In this document: positions 1 to 5,854 of the stretch, one piece after another
Position numbering within the stretch: position 1 is the stretch's first letter
Layout of the letters: each line of letters starts with the position of its first letter
DNA from: CAYMJK01 sp043101635
GTDB lineage: Bacteria; Planctomycetota; Phycisphaerae; Phycisphaerales; UBA1924
Reading direction: 5' to 3'
Assembly (NCBI GenBank): GCA_043101635.1
Contig: JBICIE010000208.1
Coordinates: forward strand, 1 to 6,789
DNA: 6,789 nt
Program-made: the position numbers and the translations under genes
Notes under the pieces: generated by a model
Database searches by the model: none
Seen by the model: only the letters and a program-made list of their open reading frames with translations
What the model was told of the DNA's origin: nothing

Positions 1-155
1 AGGCCGAGCGATTCCTCGCCCAGCAGCAGCGCCAACTCGATGAACTGACCGGCCGGCGCAATCAGCTCGAGACCCAGCGCAAGCGCCTGGCCGCCGAGGC
101 CGGCCGGTCAGTTCATCGAGTTGGCGCTGCTGCTGGGCGAGGAATCGCTCGGCCT
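1..155. repeat. Perfect 57-bp inverted repeat with 41-nt spacer at the left edge
   Basis: Bases 1-57 are the exact reverse complement of 99-155; the spacer is 58-98. The match stops at the inner boundary (58 does not pair with 98) but reaches the window edge on the outer side, so the true arm length is at least 57 bp. Both arms encode the same residues of one protein, AERFLAQQQRQLDELTGR: the right arm on the minus strand, the left arm on the plus strand. The spacer continues that protein in the left arm's orientation. The inner edge of each arm is the palindrome-rich stretch CCGGCCGG. Such a structure inside a coding region is most simply a fold-back chimera from amplification or assembly at a contig end. 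A real inverted duplication or a hairpin end of a linear molecule is possible but less likely. Confidence 0.95.
3..98 (+). other. Inverted, displaced piece of the same coiled-coil gene
   Basis: Read on the plus strand from base 3, the codons give AERFLAQQQRQLDELTGR and then RNQLETQRKRLAAEA. The first part repeats what the minus strand encodes at 99-153. The second part is a natural continuation of that coiled coil and is found nowhere else in the window. Beyond 98 the frame runs into the reverse complement of the gene and gives nonsense until a TGA at 159-161. The genuine gene order is therefore probably the minus strand from 231 down to 99 followed by bases 58-98. It has no start codon of its own and is not an independent gene. 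Confidence 0.75.
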
Positions 156-231
156 GCTTGAGCCGGCCGGTCAGGCCCGCCAGTTGTCGATCCACCTTCC
201 AGACGCCGAGCAGCTTCGCCGTTTCCGTCAT
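99..231 (-). CDS. N-terminal fragment of a coiled-coil protein, probably of the C4 zinc-ribbon family (broken by the inverted repeat)
   Basis: The ATG at 231-229 is preceded by GAGG four bases upstream, a plausible ribosome binding site. It opens a frame of 44 codons beginning MTETAKLLGVWKVDRQLAGL and continuing through TGRLKQAERF to LDELTGR at the inner edge of the inverted repeat. Past 99 the minus-strand frame turns into Cys/Arg/Gly/Pro-rich translation unlike a coiled coil, so the real gene is lost there. The residues that should follow (RNQLETQRKRLAAEA) are on the plus strand at 54-98. The pattern of Leu, Gln, Glu and Arg suggests a long N-terminal coiled coil. From memory, bacterial proteins with a C-terminal four-cysteine zinc ribbon start like this, but the zinc-binding part is not in the window, so the family call is an inference. 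It lies 76 bp downstream of cdsA on the same strand. Confidence 0.6.
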
Positions 232-266
232 GAAACCTCGCTCCGATGACCACCAGCCCGAAGGTG

Positions 267-272
267 ATTCTA
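267..272 (-). promoter_or_regulatory. Possible -10 element (TAGAAT) ahead of the coiled-coil gene
   Basis: On the minus strand TAGAAT (five of six matches to TATAAT) sits about 35 bases upstream of the ATG at 231, in the gap after cdsA. No good -35 hexamer lies at 16-18 bp; a TTGCGC lies 22 bp upstream, which is too far. An AT patch, AAAATTTT, at 299-306 stands out in this GC-rich DNA. The gene could have its own promoter or simply be read through from cdsA. Confidence 0.2.
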
Positions 273-307
273 CGCGGGACCCGGCCCCCGATGCGCGCAA
301 AATTTTC

Positions 308-1210
308 TCATGAGGCCAGCCGGAACCACCAGAACGCCAGCGGCGCCACGAAAACCGCCGAATCGATGACATCCAGCACGCCCCCCATGCCGGGCACCAG
401 CCGCCCCGAGTCCTTCAGCCCCGCATCCCGCTTGAACATGCTGGCCACGAGGTCGCCGACTTGGCCGGCAGCGCCGAAGAGGGCCCCCGCCAGGGCGCCG
501 CCCGCCAGCAGGCCGCCCGCCGGGCGCAATTCCGGCCCGACCTGCGGCGCCAGGAGGGCCAGACCGGCGGCGCCGACCAGCGCCGCCAGCAGCACGCCCC
601 CGGCAAAGCCCTCCCACGTCTTGCCGGGGCTCAGCCAGGCGATCATCTTGTGGCGGCCGATGGCGCGCCCCGTGAAGAACGCGCCGATGTCGCAGGACTT
701 GATGGTCAGCAGGGCCCAGATCAGCATCCAGGCGCTGTGATCGCGCTGGATCGCCAGCACCAGCCCGAACATGAGCCCCAGATAGACGAACGCCAGCAGC
801 GTGCCGCCGGCGGCGGCGACGGCGCCCTCCAGCGAGCGATTGCGCGACGAATAGGCCAGCGAGCCGAACAGCGCCACCCCCGCGGCCGTGTTGACAACGG
901 CAAGACCGTACAGCCCGTCCTTGTGCGCCGGGGTCGTCGCGGTGAGGATGAGCCCGCCGATCGCGGCGATCGCCATGACTCGGCGCGAGACATGCACGCC
1001 CTTGCTGCGGAGGATCACCGCCAGCTCTCGCGCCGCCAGCACGCTGATGATGGCGGCGGCAACGAAGAAGAGCAGTCCCGGCGGGAGCGTGCCGTCGGGC
1101 CCGGCGACTGCGCCAGACGCCTCGATCCCGTCGAGCAGTTCGTCGCCCCAGGCGAGCGCGAGGACTCCGAGGATCAACAGCGGGCCCATGAGCAGGCGGT
1201 GCTTGAGCAC
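308..1210 (-). CDS. cdsA: Phosphatidate cytidylyltransferase (CDP-diacylglycerol synthase)
   Basis: This integral inner-membrane enzyme makes CDP-diacylglycerol from phosphatidic acid and CTP, the branch point of bacterial phospholipid synthesis. The 300 residues contain about eight hydrophobic segments. The C-terminal family signature is clear: S257-MFKR, then K266-D267-S-G, then PGMGGVLDVID at 273-283. Upstream are the conserved GD at 252-253 and D174-IGAFFTGRAIG followed by SPGKTWEG at 194-201. Two signature positions differ from the classic pattern: Met275 where His is usual and Val281 where Arg is usual. The start is GTG at 1210-1208, 24 nt after the ruvA stop, with no obvious ribosome binding site; an in-frame ATG seven codons in (1189-1187) is the alternative. 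The length is typical for the family. ruvA upstream is close enough for co-transcription. Confidence 0.93.
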   Translation of the reverse strand: MLKHRLLMGPLLILGVLALAWGDELLDGIEASGAVAGPDGTLPPGLLFFVAAAIISVLAARELAVILRSKGVHVSRRVMAIAAIGGLILTATTPAHKDGLYGLAVVNTAAGVALFGSLAYSSRNRSLEGAVAAAGGTLLAFVYLGLMFGLVLAIQRDHSAWMLIWALLTIKSCDIGAFFTGRAIGRHKMIAWLSPGKTWEGFAGGVLLAALVGAAGLALLAPQVGPELRPAGGLLAGGALAGALFGAAGQVGDLVASMFKRDAGLKDSGRLVPGMGGVLDVIDSAVFVAPLAFWWFRLAS

Positions 1211-1234
1211 GGGGCGACTGTAGCGGGGATGGGC

Positions 1235-1867
1235 TTAACGCCCGCGCAGGGCCGCGGCGACGAGCTGGTCGGCCGACGGCGGCTCGGCCCCGTCAAGGGC
1301 GCCCAGGGCAGCCTGAATCCGGCGCTCGGCGTCCGCCGCGGTCTCGCCCAGGGCCATGAGCGTGTCGATGGCGTCGCGAGCCACCGGCGGCAGCCGGGAT
1401 GGCCGGGGCTTCGACTCGATCGAGGCGGCGTCGAGGGCGAAGGCGTCGACCTTGCCGCTCAGTTCGGCGACGATGGTCTGGGCCAGGCGCTTGCCGATCT
1501 CCGGAAGGCGCTCCAGAGCCTTGTGATCCCCGGCGACGATGGCGGCCGCGATGACGCCCGGCTCGGCGGCCATGGCCCGCAGGGCCCGGCGATTGCCCAG
1601 CCCCTTGACGGTCGTGAAGATCTCGAAGAAGCGGCGGGCCTGCGGGCTGTCGAAGCCGAGGAGGCGCGGGGCAAAGCTGGTCCCCTGCGAGGAGCCCTCC
1701 AGCGTCAGCAGCGTGTCGAGGCGGATGCGCCGGCCGGGCTCGGCCCCGGCGAGGCGGTCGGCCAGATAGGCCGGCACGAGCGCGTCGATCGACAGAACGC
1801 CGCCGACACCCAACCGGACGGTCTGGCCCTCGACCGCCTCCAGAACACCCTCGATGCGGGAGATCAT
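1235..1867 (-). CDS. ruvA: Holliday junction branch migration protein RuvA
   Basis: RuvA binds four-way DNA junctions as a tetramer and loads the RuvB helicase for branch migration; RuvC cuts the junction. The 210 residues show the three expected parts. An N-terminal OB-fold begins MISRIEGVLEAVEGQTVRLG (about 1-65). Two helix-hairpin-helix motifs follow: TVKGLGNRRALRAM (about 86-99) and LERLPEIGKRLAQTIVAELS (about 118-137). After a Ser/Pro/Lys linker (about 150-160) there is a small C-terminal helical domain, ARDAIDTLMALGETAADAER, which in known RuvA proteins contacts RuvB. The length matches the family (about 200). The ATG at 1867 gives the canonical MI start; no strong ribosome binding site precedes it. 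It heads a probable leftward operon with cdsA 24 nt downstream. No ruvB or ruvC is in the window, so ruvA is not directly followed by ruvB here. Confidence 0.95.
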   Translation of the reverse strand: MISRIEGVLEAVEGQTVRLGVGGVLSIDALVPAYLADRLAGAEPGRRIRLDTLLTLEGSSQGTSFAPRLLGFDSPQARRFFEIFTTVKGLGNRRALRAMAAEPGVIAAAIVAGDHKALERLPEIGKRLAQTIVAELSGKVDAFALDAASIESKPRPSRLPPVARDAIDTLMALGETAADAERRIQAALGALDGAEPPSADQLVAAALRGR

Positions 1868-1952
1868 GGCAAAGTAAAGCCGCCTTGCATCAGGAAAGAC
1901 TCGCCGGCGGCGGAGTGTCGGTTCGTGTCATCAGTGGCCGATATGCCAAGCG
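1868..1952. promoter_or_regulatory. Divergent intergenic region between ruvA and the dehydratase gene
   Basis: This 85-bp gap lies between two outward-facing genes, so promoters for both directions are expected in or near it. I see no convincing -35/-10 pair on either strand. On the minus strand a TTTACT sits seven bases before the ruvA ATG, which would give a nearly leaderless transcript if used. No clear operator palindrome was found beyond the short GC palindrome CGCCGGCG at 1902-1909. The call rests on gene arrangement. Confidence 0.35.
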
Positions 1953-3461
1953 ATGCCCCCAGGAACCCCCGCCCTCAAACCGCCACCCACCGCAGGGGGC
2001 CCGGCGTCCGCTGTGGCGATCCTGATTGCGTCGCGCCACACGGTCGGGCCGGCGGCGGCGATGCTGAGCGCAATCGGCGGGCCGGCCATCGGGGGGGTCA
2101 TCTGGGCCGGGCGGCCGGGAAGGGTCGCCGGGGCGCCGTCGCTGGGCTCGCTGGAGGGCCTCGGACCCGCCGCGGCGGCGCTTGGCGCCACCGAAGCCAT
2201 TATCTGCCTGCCGGAGACCGACCGTGCGTCCCACGAGGTGGCCCGGGCCGAAGCCAGCGCCGCCGGGCTGCTGACTCGCCTGCTTCCGGCGCCGGAGGAC
2301 CTGCTCCGGGCGGCTCCCGGCGGTCCGGTGGCACGGGCGCCGACGCCGATCGACCCGGCGTCGCTGATCGGACGCGCCCCGCGCCCGGTGGACCGGGCGG
2401 CCATCGAGCGACTGATTCAGGGCCGGCGGGTGCTGATCACCGGGGCAGGCGGGTCGATCGGGTCTGAGCTGTCCCGCCAGGCCGCGGCGGCAGCGCCGGA
2501 GGCGGTGCTGCTGATGGAGCGGTCGGAGAACGCCCTGTTCGAGATCGACCGGCGCCTCGGCGCCGCCTTCCCGGCGGTCGCCCGGCGGGCGCTGCTGCAC
2601 GATGTCGTGGACCCGGATCGCACGGCCGACCTGGTCTGGTCGCTTCGTCCGGATGTGGTGTTCCACGCCGCAGCGCACAAGCACGTGCCGCTGCTGGAGG
2701 ATCACCCGGCGCTGGCGATCGAGAACAACACGCTGGGGACGCGCTCGATCGCGCAGGCGTCGATCGCCGCCGGCGCCGCCCGCTTCGTGATGATCTCGAC
2801 GGACAAGGCCGTCAAACCGTCGTCGGTGATGGGCGCAACCAAGCGCCTGGCGGAGCAGTGCGTGCTGGCGCTGGATGCCCGCTCGCGGGCCCAGGGGGCG
2901 CCGGCGCGGTGCAGCGTGGTGCGCTTCGGCAATGTGCTGGGCAGCGCGTGCAGCGTGCTGGAGATCTGGTCGGCCCAGCTTGCCGAGGGCGGACCGATCA
3001 CGGTGACCGACCCGCGCATGACGCGCTACTTCATGACCATCCCCGAGGCCGCGGCCCTGGTGATGCAGGCCGGCGCCATCGAGCCTGCCGGCGCCCCGGC
3101 CATCCACGTGCTGGACATGGGCGAGCCGGTGTCGATTCTCGAGCTGGCCCGGCGCTTCCTGCGGGCCCACGGCTACGAGCCCCGGACGCTCGAGGACGAT
3201 GAGCCCGCCGGCCCGGGAGCGATGGGCATCAGGATCACCGGCGTGCGCCCGGGCGAGAAGCTGCACGAAGAGCTGGTCTACGAGGCCGAGGAGCTGGCCC
3301 CTTCCGGGGCGCCCTCGATCTGGGCCCTGCGTTCGGCCCCGGCCCCGGAGGGCTCGGTCTGGAAGGCGATCGCCGAGGTTGAGGCCGCGGCGAGCGCCCG
3401 CGACACCGCCCGGTGCCTGGAGGCGCTGGCGCGGGCCGTCCCGGAGATGCGGAGGCGGTGA
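1953..3461 (+). CDS. Soluble CapD/PglF/FlaA1-type nucleotide-sugar 4,6-dehydratase (polysaccharide biosynthesis protein)
   Basis: This extended short-chain dehydrogenase of 502 residues probably converts UDP-N-acetylglucosamine to its 4-keto-6-deoxy derivative for surface glycans; the exact substrate is inferred. Residues 158-171 (RRVLITGAGGSIGSEL) carry the NAD(P)-binding loop. STDKAV at 282-287 supplies the Thr-Asp-Lys that characterises FlaA1/PglF dehydratases, followed by VMGATKR at 292-298. FGNVLGS (325-331), GGPITVTDPRMTRYFMTIPEA (346-366) and GVRPGEKLHEELV (430-442) are further family hallmarks. The segment IDPASLIGRAPRPVD (133-147) matches the linker that follows the N-terminal CoA-binding-like domain in long CapD proteins. 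Residues about 20-120 look like a shortened, degenerate version of that domain. No transmembrane helices precede it, unlike PglF. No in-frame start exists upstream as far as 1911, so ATG 1953 is preferred although no ribosome binding site is evident. Confidence 0.9.
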   Translation: MPPGTPALKPPPTAGGPASAVAILIASRHTVGPAAAMLSAIGGPAIGGVIWAGRPGRVAGAPSLGSLEGLGPAAAALGATEAIICLPETDRASHEVARAEASAAGLLTRLLPAPEDLLRAAPGGPVARAPTPIDPASLIGRAPRPVDRAAIERLIQGRRVLITGAGGSIGSELSRQAAAAAPEAVLLMERSENALFEIDRRLGAAFPAVARRALLHDVVDPDRTADLVWSLRPDVVFHAAAHKHVPLLEDHPALAIENNTLGTRSIAQASIAAGAARFVMISTDKAVKPSSVMGATKRLAEQCVLALDARSRAQGAPARCSVVRFGNVLGSACSVLEIWSAQLAEGGPITVTDPRMTRYFMTIPEAAALVMQAGAIEPAGAPAIHVLDMGEPVSILELARRFLRAHGYEPRTLEDDEPAGPGAMGIRITGVRPGEKLHEELVYEAEELAPSGAPSIWALRSAPAPEGSVWKAIAEVEAAASARDTARCLEALARAVPEMRRR

Positions 3462-3511
3462 TTCTGGGACGGGCCGGCCGGTGGAACCGGGCCTGTGGCG
3501 CGCCCAACAAT

Positions 3512-3569
3512 CCCATCTGAGGGCGGCTTCACCCGCCCGGCCGGCAGGACGATACCGATCCCAGATGGG
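3512..3569 (+). other. Hairpin-forming sequences between the dehydratase and the small gene
   Basis: The 103-nt gap after the dehydratase stop holds two nested inverted repeats. GGGCGG at 3521-3526 pairs with CCGCCC at 3533-3538 across a 6-nt loop. CCCATCTG at 3512-3519 pairs with CAGATGGG at 3562-3569, which overlaps the ATG at 3565. There is no T-run after either stem, so a classical intrinsic terminator is unlikely. The outer stem would place the 3565 start codon in a duplex, but an 8-bp stem over a 42-nt loop is weak and may be chance in GC-rich DNA. Confidence 0.25.
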
Positions 3570-3852
3570 CATCAGCGAGAAGGACAGGATGGTGCTGGAG
3601 TGGAGCCTGGCGCGCGATGACGCCGAGTCGCTGCTGCGCACGCTCAAGGGCGCCCGGGCCGACTCGGAGCGCCGCCTGGCCGAGATGCGCACCGGCGACC
3701 CGATGAAGAAGGCCACCGGCCGCTCGATGATGGACAACGCCATCGCCCGCACCCAGCGGATGATCGACACGCTGAACCGGCAGATCGTCGAGCTTGAATC
3801 CTCGTTCAGCGAGGAAGATGCGGCTCTGCTGGCGCGGCTTGCGGGCCGGTGA
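3565..3852 (+). CDS. Small helical (coiled-coil) protein of unknown function
   Basis: I do not recognise this 95-residue protein. It is charged and almost wholly helical in character: a first helix from about MVLEWSLARDDAESLLRTLK to RRLAEM (9-41), a turn at TGDP (43-46), then a second helix over about 56-80 (MMDNAIARTQRMIDTLNRQI), and a short tail, SEEDAALLARLAGR. This suggests a helical hairpin. It has no cysteines, signal peptide or membrane segment, so it is probably cytoplasmic. Nearly every third codon position in the first helix is G or C, as in its neighbours, which supports real coding. Two starts are possible: ATG 3565, or ATG 3589 (residue 9), which has AAGGA four bases upstream and may be the better choice. 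dut starts 25 nt after its stop, so the two are probably co-transcribed. Confidence 0.7.
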   Translation: MGISEKDRMVLEWSLARDDAESLLRTLKGARADSERRLAEMRTGDPMKKATGRSMMDNAIARTQRMIDTLNRQIVELESSFSEEDAALLARLAGR

Positions 3853-3877
3853 TGTCCGTTGCCCTACGCTCGGGGCG

Positions 3878-4351
3878 ATGAATCCGACATTGAAGATCAG
3901 GAAGCTGGATGAGCGGGCTCGACCGCCGCGGTACCACAGCGCGCTGGCCGCGGGGCTGGACCTGGAGGCGGTGCTGCCGGTGGGCGAGATCTGGACGCTG
4001 GCGCCGGGGCAGATCCGTGTGGTCCCCACCGGGCTGGCGATCGCGATCGAGCCGGGGTACGAGGCGCAGGTGCGCCCTCGCTCCGGGCTGGCGGCTCGCC
4101 ACGGGGTGACGCTGGTCAACAGCCCGGGCACGATCGACGCCGACTACCGCGGCGAGGTGAAGATTCCGCTGATCAATCTCGGGCCTGAGCCGGTGGAGAT
4201 CACCACGCACATGCGCATCGCGCAGATGGTGATTGCGCCGGTGGCGCAGGTGGCGATCGTCGAGGTCGAGGCGCTGGACGAGACGGTGCGCGGGGCGGGC
4301 GGGTTCGGTTCGACTGGCGTGCATGCCGATGGCGTGGCGCAGGGGCGCTGA
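3878..4351 (+). CDS. dut: Deoxyuridine 5'-triphosphate nucleotidohydrolase (dUTPase)
   Basis: The enzyme hydrolyses dUTP to dUMP and pyrophosphate, keeping uracil out of DNA and supplying dUMP for thymidylate synthesis. The 157 residues contain all five motifs of the trimeric dUTPase family in order: AGLDLEA (25-31); RPRSGLA (66-72); GTIDADYRGEVKIPLIN (84-100), with the catalytic-type Asp in ID and a Tyr at 90 that would stack on the base; RIAQMVI (113-119); and the C-terminal RGAGGFGSTG (138-147), the flexible Gly-rich arm that closes over a neighbouring active site. Length matches the family (about 150). The frame stays open 28 codons further upstream, but ATG 3878 leaves a canonical N-terminus, follows the preceding stop by 25 nt and avoids overlapping the small gene. 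The ribosome binding site is weak (CGGGGCG directly before ATG). It converges with the S1 gene, with 8 bp between stops. Confidence 0.96.
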   Translation: MNPTLKIRKLDERARPPRYHSALAAGLDLEAVLPVGEIWTLAPGQIRVVPTGLAIAIEPGYEAQVRPRSGLAARHGVTLVNSPGTIDADYRGEVKIPLINLGPEPVEITTHMRIAQMVIAPVAQVAIVEVEALDETVRGAGGFGSTGVHADGVAQGR

Positions 4352-4359
4352 CTCAAGGT

Positions 4360-5838
4360 TTACAGCTTCAGGTCGCCGAGGCCCATGCCCATGCCGCCGG
4401 CTTCGCCGAGGCCGCCGGGCTTCTTCTTTCCGCCCTTGCCCTTGCCTGCGCCCTGCTCCTTCTCGCGGCGCTTGGCCTCCTCGCGGAGGCGGCGCAGGGC
4501 GGGGGTCTCCTTCATGATCTCTTCGATGGAGGGGCCCTCATCGCGCTTGGGGCGCCGGCCGCCGGTGGGCTCGGGCCTGGGCTGGGTGGCCTTGACGCTC
4601 AGGCCGATGCGCCGGCTCTCGGGATCGACGCCGAGCACCTTGACCTTGATGACCTCATCGGCCCTGACGACGTCTTCCACCTTGCCGACGCGCCGCCAGG
4701 CAAGCTCAGAGATGTGGACGAGGCCCTCGACGCCGGGGGCGATCTCGACGAAGGCGCCGAATTCGGTGGTGCGCGTGACGCGCCCGCTGACCTCGGCCCC
4801 CTCGGTGATGTCGCCGAGGGCGGTCTGGAAGGGATCGGCCTCGAGCTGCTTGATGCCGAGACTGATGCGTCCGGCGTCCCAGTCGAGCTTGAGGATCTGG
4901 GCCCGCACGTGCTGGCCCTCCTGCACATAACGCCCGACAGCCTTCTCGCCGTGGCCGACGCGCTCGTGCGTGAGGTCGGAGACGTGCACCAGGCCGTCGA
5001 CGCCGCCGATGTCGACGAAGGCGCCGAAGGGCATGATCTTGCGGACGACGCCCTCGACGGTCTGACCCTCATGCAGCGTCTCGCGGAGGCTGGCGGCCCG
5101 CTCCTCACGCTCTTTCTTGAGGATGTCGCGCCGGGAGAGGATGACGTTGCCCTTGCCGCGCCGATCAACGCGCTGCACCTGGCAGGTCATCTTCTCGCCG
5201 ACGAAGACGGACAGATCGTCGATGTGATCCAGCGACACTTGGCTGGCCGGCATGAAGGCGTGGTGCCCGCCGGCGAGCTCCATGTCGAGGCCGCCCTTGT
5301 TGACGCCGGTGCAGCGGGCCTCGATCACCTGGCCGTGCTCGAGCGTCTCCCAGCCGGCCTTCTGCACCGCGCCGGGGCGGGAGCAGATGTAGAGCGACTC
5401 GCCAGCCTCGTAGCGGTCGACGACGAGTTGGACCTCGGCGCCGGGCGCGGGCAGCTCCTCGCCCTCCTTCCACTGGTCGCGCGGCACGATGCCGAGTTCC
5501 TTGGGGCCGAACTCGACGAAGACGTCGGTGGGGCCGACGCTGACGACCACGCCGAGGCGATGCTCGCGTCCCCCGCGGACCTCGCGCGGGCCGCGAAAGC
5601 CGGGGGCGGGCGCGTGCGCTTCGGTCTTGCGGGCGCCGGTGGCGCTCATGGCGTCCAGCTCGGCCATGGCGGCGTCGATCTCCGCGGCGGTCTGGTCGTC
5701 GAGCTGCGGCGGCGCGCCCCGGGTGTGGCGCTCGACTTCGCCGGCGCCGGCGCCCTCCGGCGCAGTGCGCTGGGGCTCGGGCGGGGCCGACTGGGTCGGG
5801 GCCTCGGGTGACGACTGCGGATCGGACATGCTGGTCAT
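4360..5838 (-). CDS. S1 RNA-binding protein with four S1 repeats (ribosomal protein S1-like)
   Basis: This probable RNA-binding protein has 492 residues. Residues 1-90 are low-complexity, rich in Pro, Ala, Glu and Gln. Four S1 (OB-fold) repeats follow: about 93-155, divergent; about 169-236, moderately divergent (ARCTGVNKGGLDMEL, then ILSRRDIL); about 258-330, canonical (VRKIMPFGAFVDIGGVDGLV, then HVSDL); and about 346-416, canonical (RTTEFGAFVEIAPGVEGLV, then HISEL). The tail (417-492) is strongly basic (KGKGGKKK) and ends in Gly/Met-rich sequence and GLGDLKL. E. coli S1 has six repeats; four-repeat S1 proteins are known in other bacteria, where ribosome binding must be tested case by case. 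The frame is open further upstream but overlaps the oxidoreductase gene, so ATG 5838 (16 nt after that stop) or ATG 5829 is the likely start; neither has a clear ribosome binding site. It is probably co-transcribed with the oxidoreductase gene. Confidence 0.88.
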   Translation of the reverse strand: MTSMSDPQSSPEAPTQSAPPEPQRTAPEGAGAGEVERHTRGAPPQLDDQTAAEIDAAMAELDAMSATGARKTEAHAPAPGFRGPREVRGGREHRLGVVVSVGPTDVFVEFGPKELGIVPRDQWKEGEELPAPGAEVQLVVDRYEAGESLYICSRPGAVQKAGWETLEHGQVIEARCTGVNKGGLDMELAGGHHAFMPASQVSLDHIDDLSVFVGEKMTCQVQRVDRRGKGNVILSRRDILKKEREERAASLRETLHEGQTVEGVVRKIMPFGAFVDIGGVDGLVHVSDLTHERVGHGEKAVGRYVQEGQHVRAQILKLDWDAGRISLGIKQLEADPFQTALGDITEGAEVSGRVTRTTEFGAFVEIAPGVEGLVHISELAWRRVGKVEDVVRADEVIKVKVLGVDPESRRIGLSVKATQPRPEPTGGRRPKRDEGPSIEEIMKETPALRRLREEAKRREKEQGAGKGKGGKKKPGGLGEAGGMGMGLGDLKL

Positions 5839-5854
5839 GGGATTGCGGCCCGGT

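Noticed and set aside
1..155. Inverted repeat as an insertion-sequence end, integron attachment site or intrinsic terminator
   Set aside because: The arms are coding sequence of one protein, there is no transposase, target duplication or T-run, and the spacer continues the same protein.
246..740. 164-codon plus-strand frame opposite the end of cdsA
   Set aside because: Pro/Ala/Ser/Arg-rich with no domain and antisense to the most conserved part of cdsA.
461..2467. 668-codon open frame on the plus strand across cdsA, ruvA and the start of the dehydratase
   Set aside because: It runs antisense to two well-recognised genes and out of frame through a third. Its composition (Arg, Gly, Gln, Asp) is that of a GC-rich shadow and no motif is visible.
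3521..3538. Intrinsic terminator after the dehydratase gene
   Set aside because: The 6-bp GC stem is followed by GC-rich sequence and no T-run, so it is kept only as a weak hairpin.
1890..3770. 626-codon open frame on the minus strand opposite the dehydratase gene
   Set aside because: It is Arg/Gly/Pro/His-rich low-complexity translation with no recognisable domain, and lies antisense to a clear SDR gene. Long open antisense frames are expected in DNA this GC-rich.
3794..3877. 28-codon N-terminal extension of dUTPase
   Set aside because: It would overlap the end of the small upstream gene and has no family counterpart; the ATG at 3878 gives a normal-length enzyme.
4714..5811. 365-codon open frame on the plus strand opposite the S1 gene
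   Set aside because: Its Asp/Leu/Ala/Gly repetition mirrors S1 codons read backwards. The opposing S1 repeats are unmistakable, so this is a shadow.
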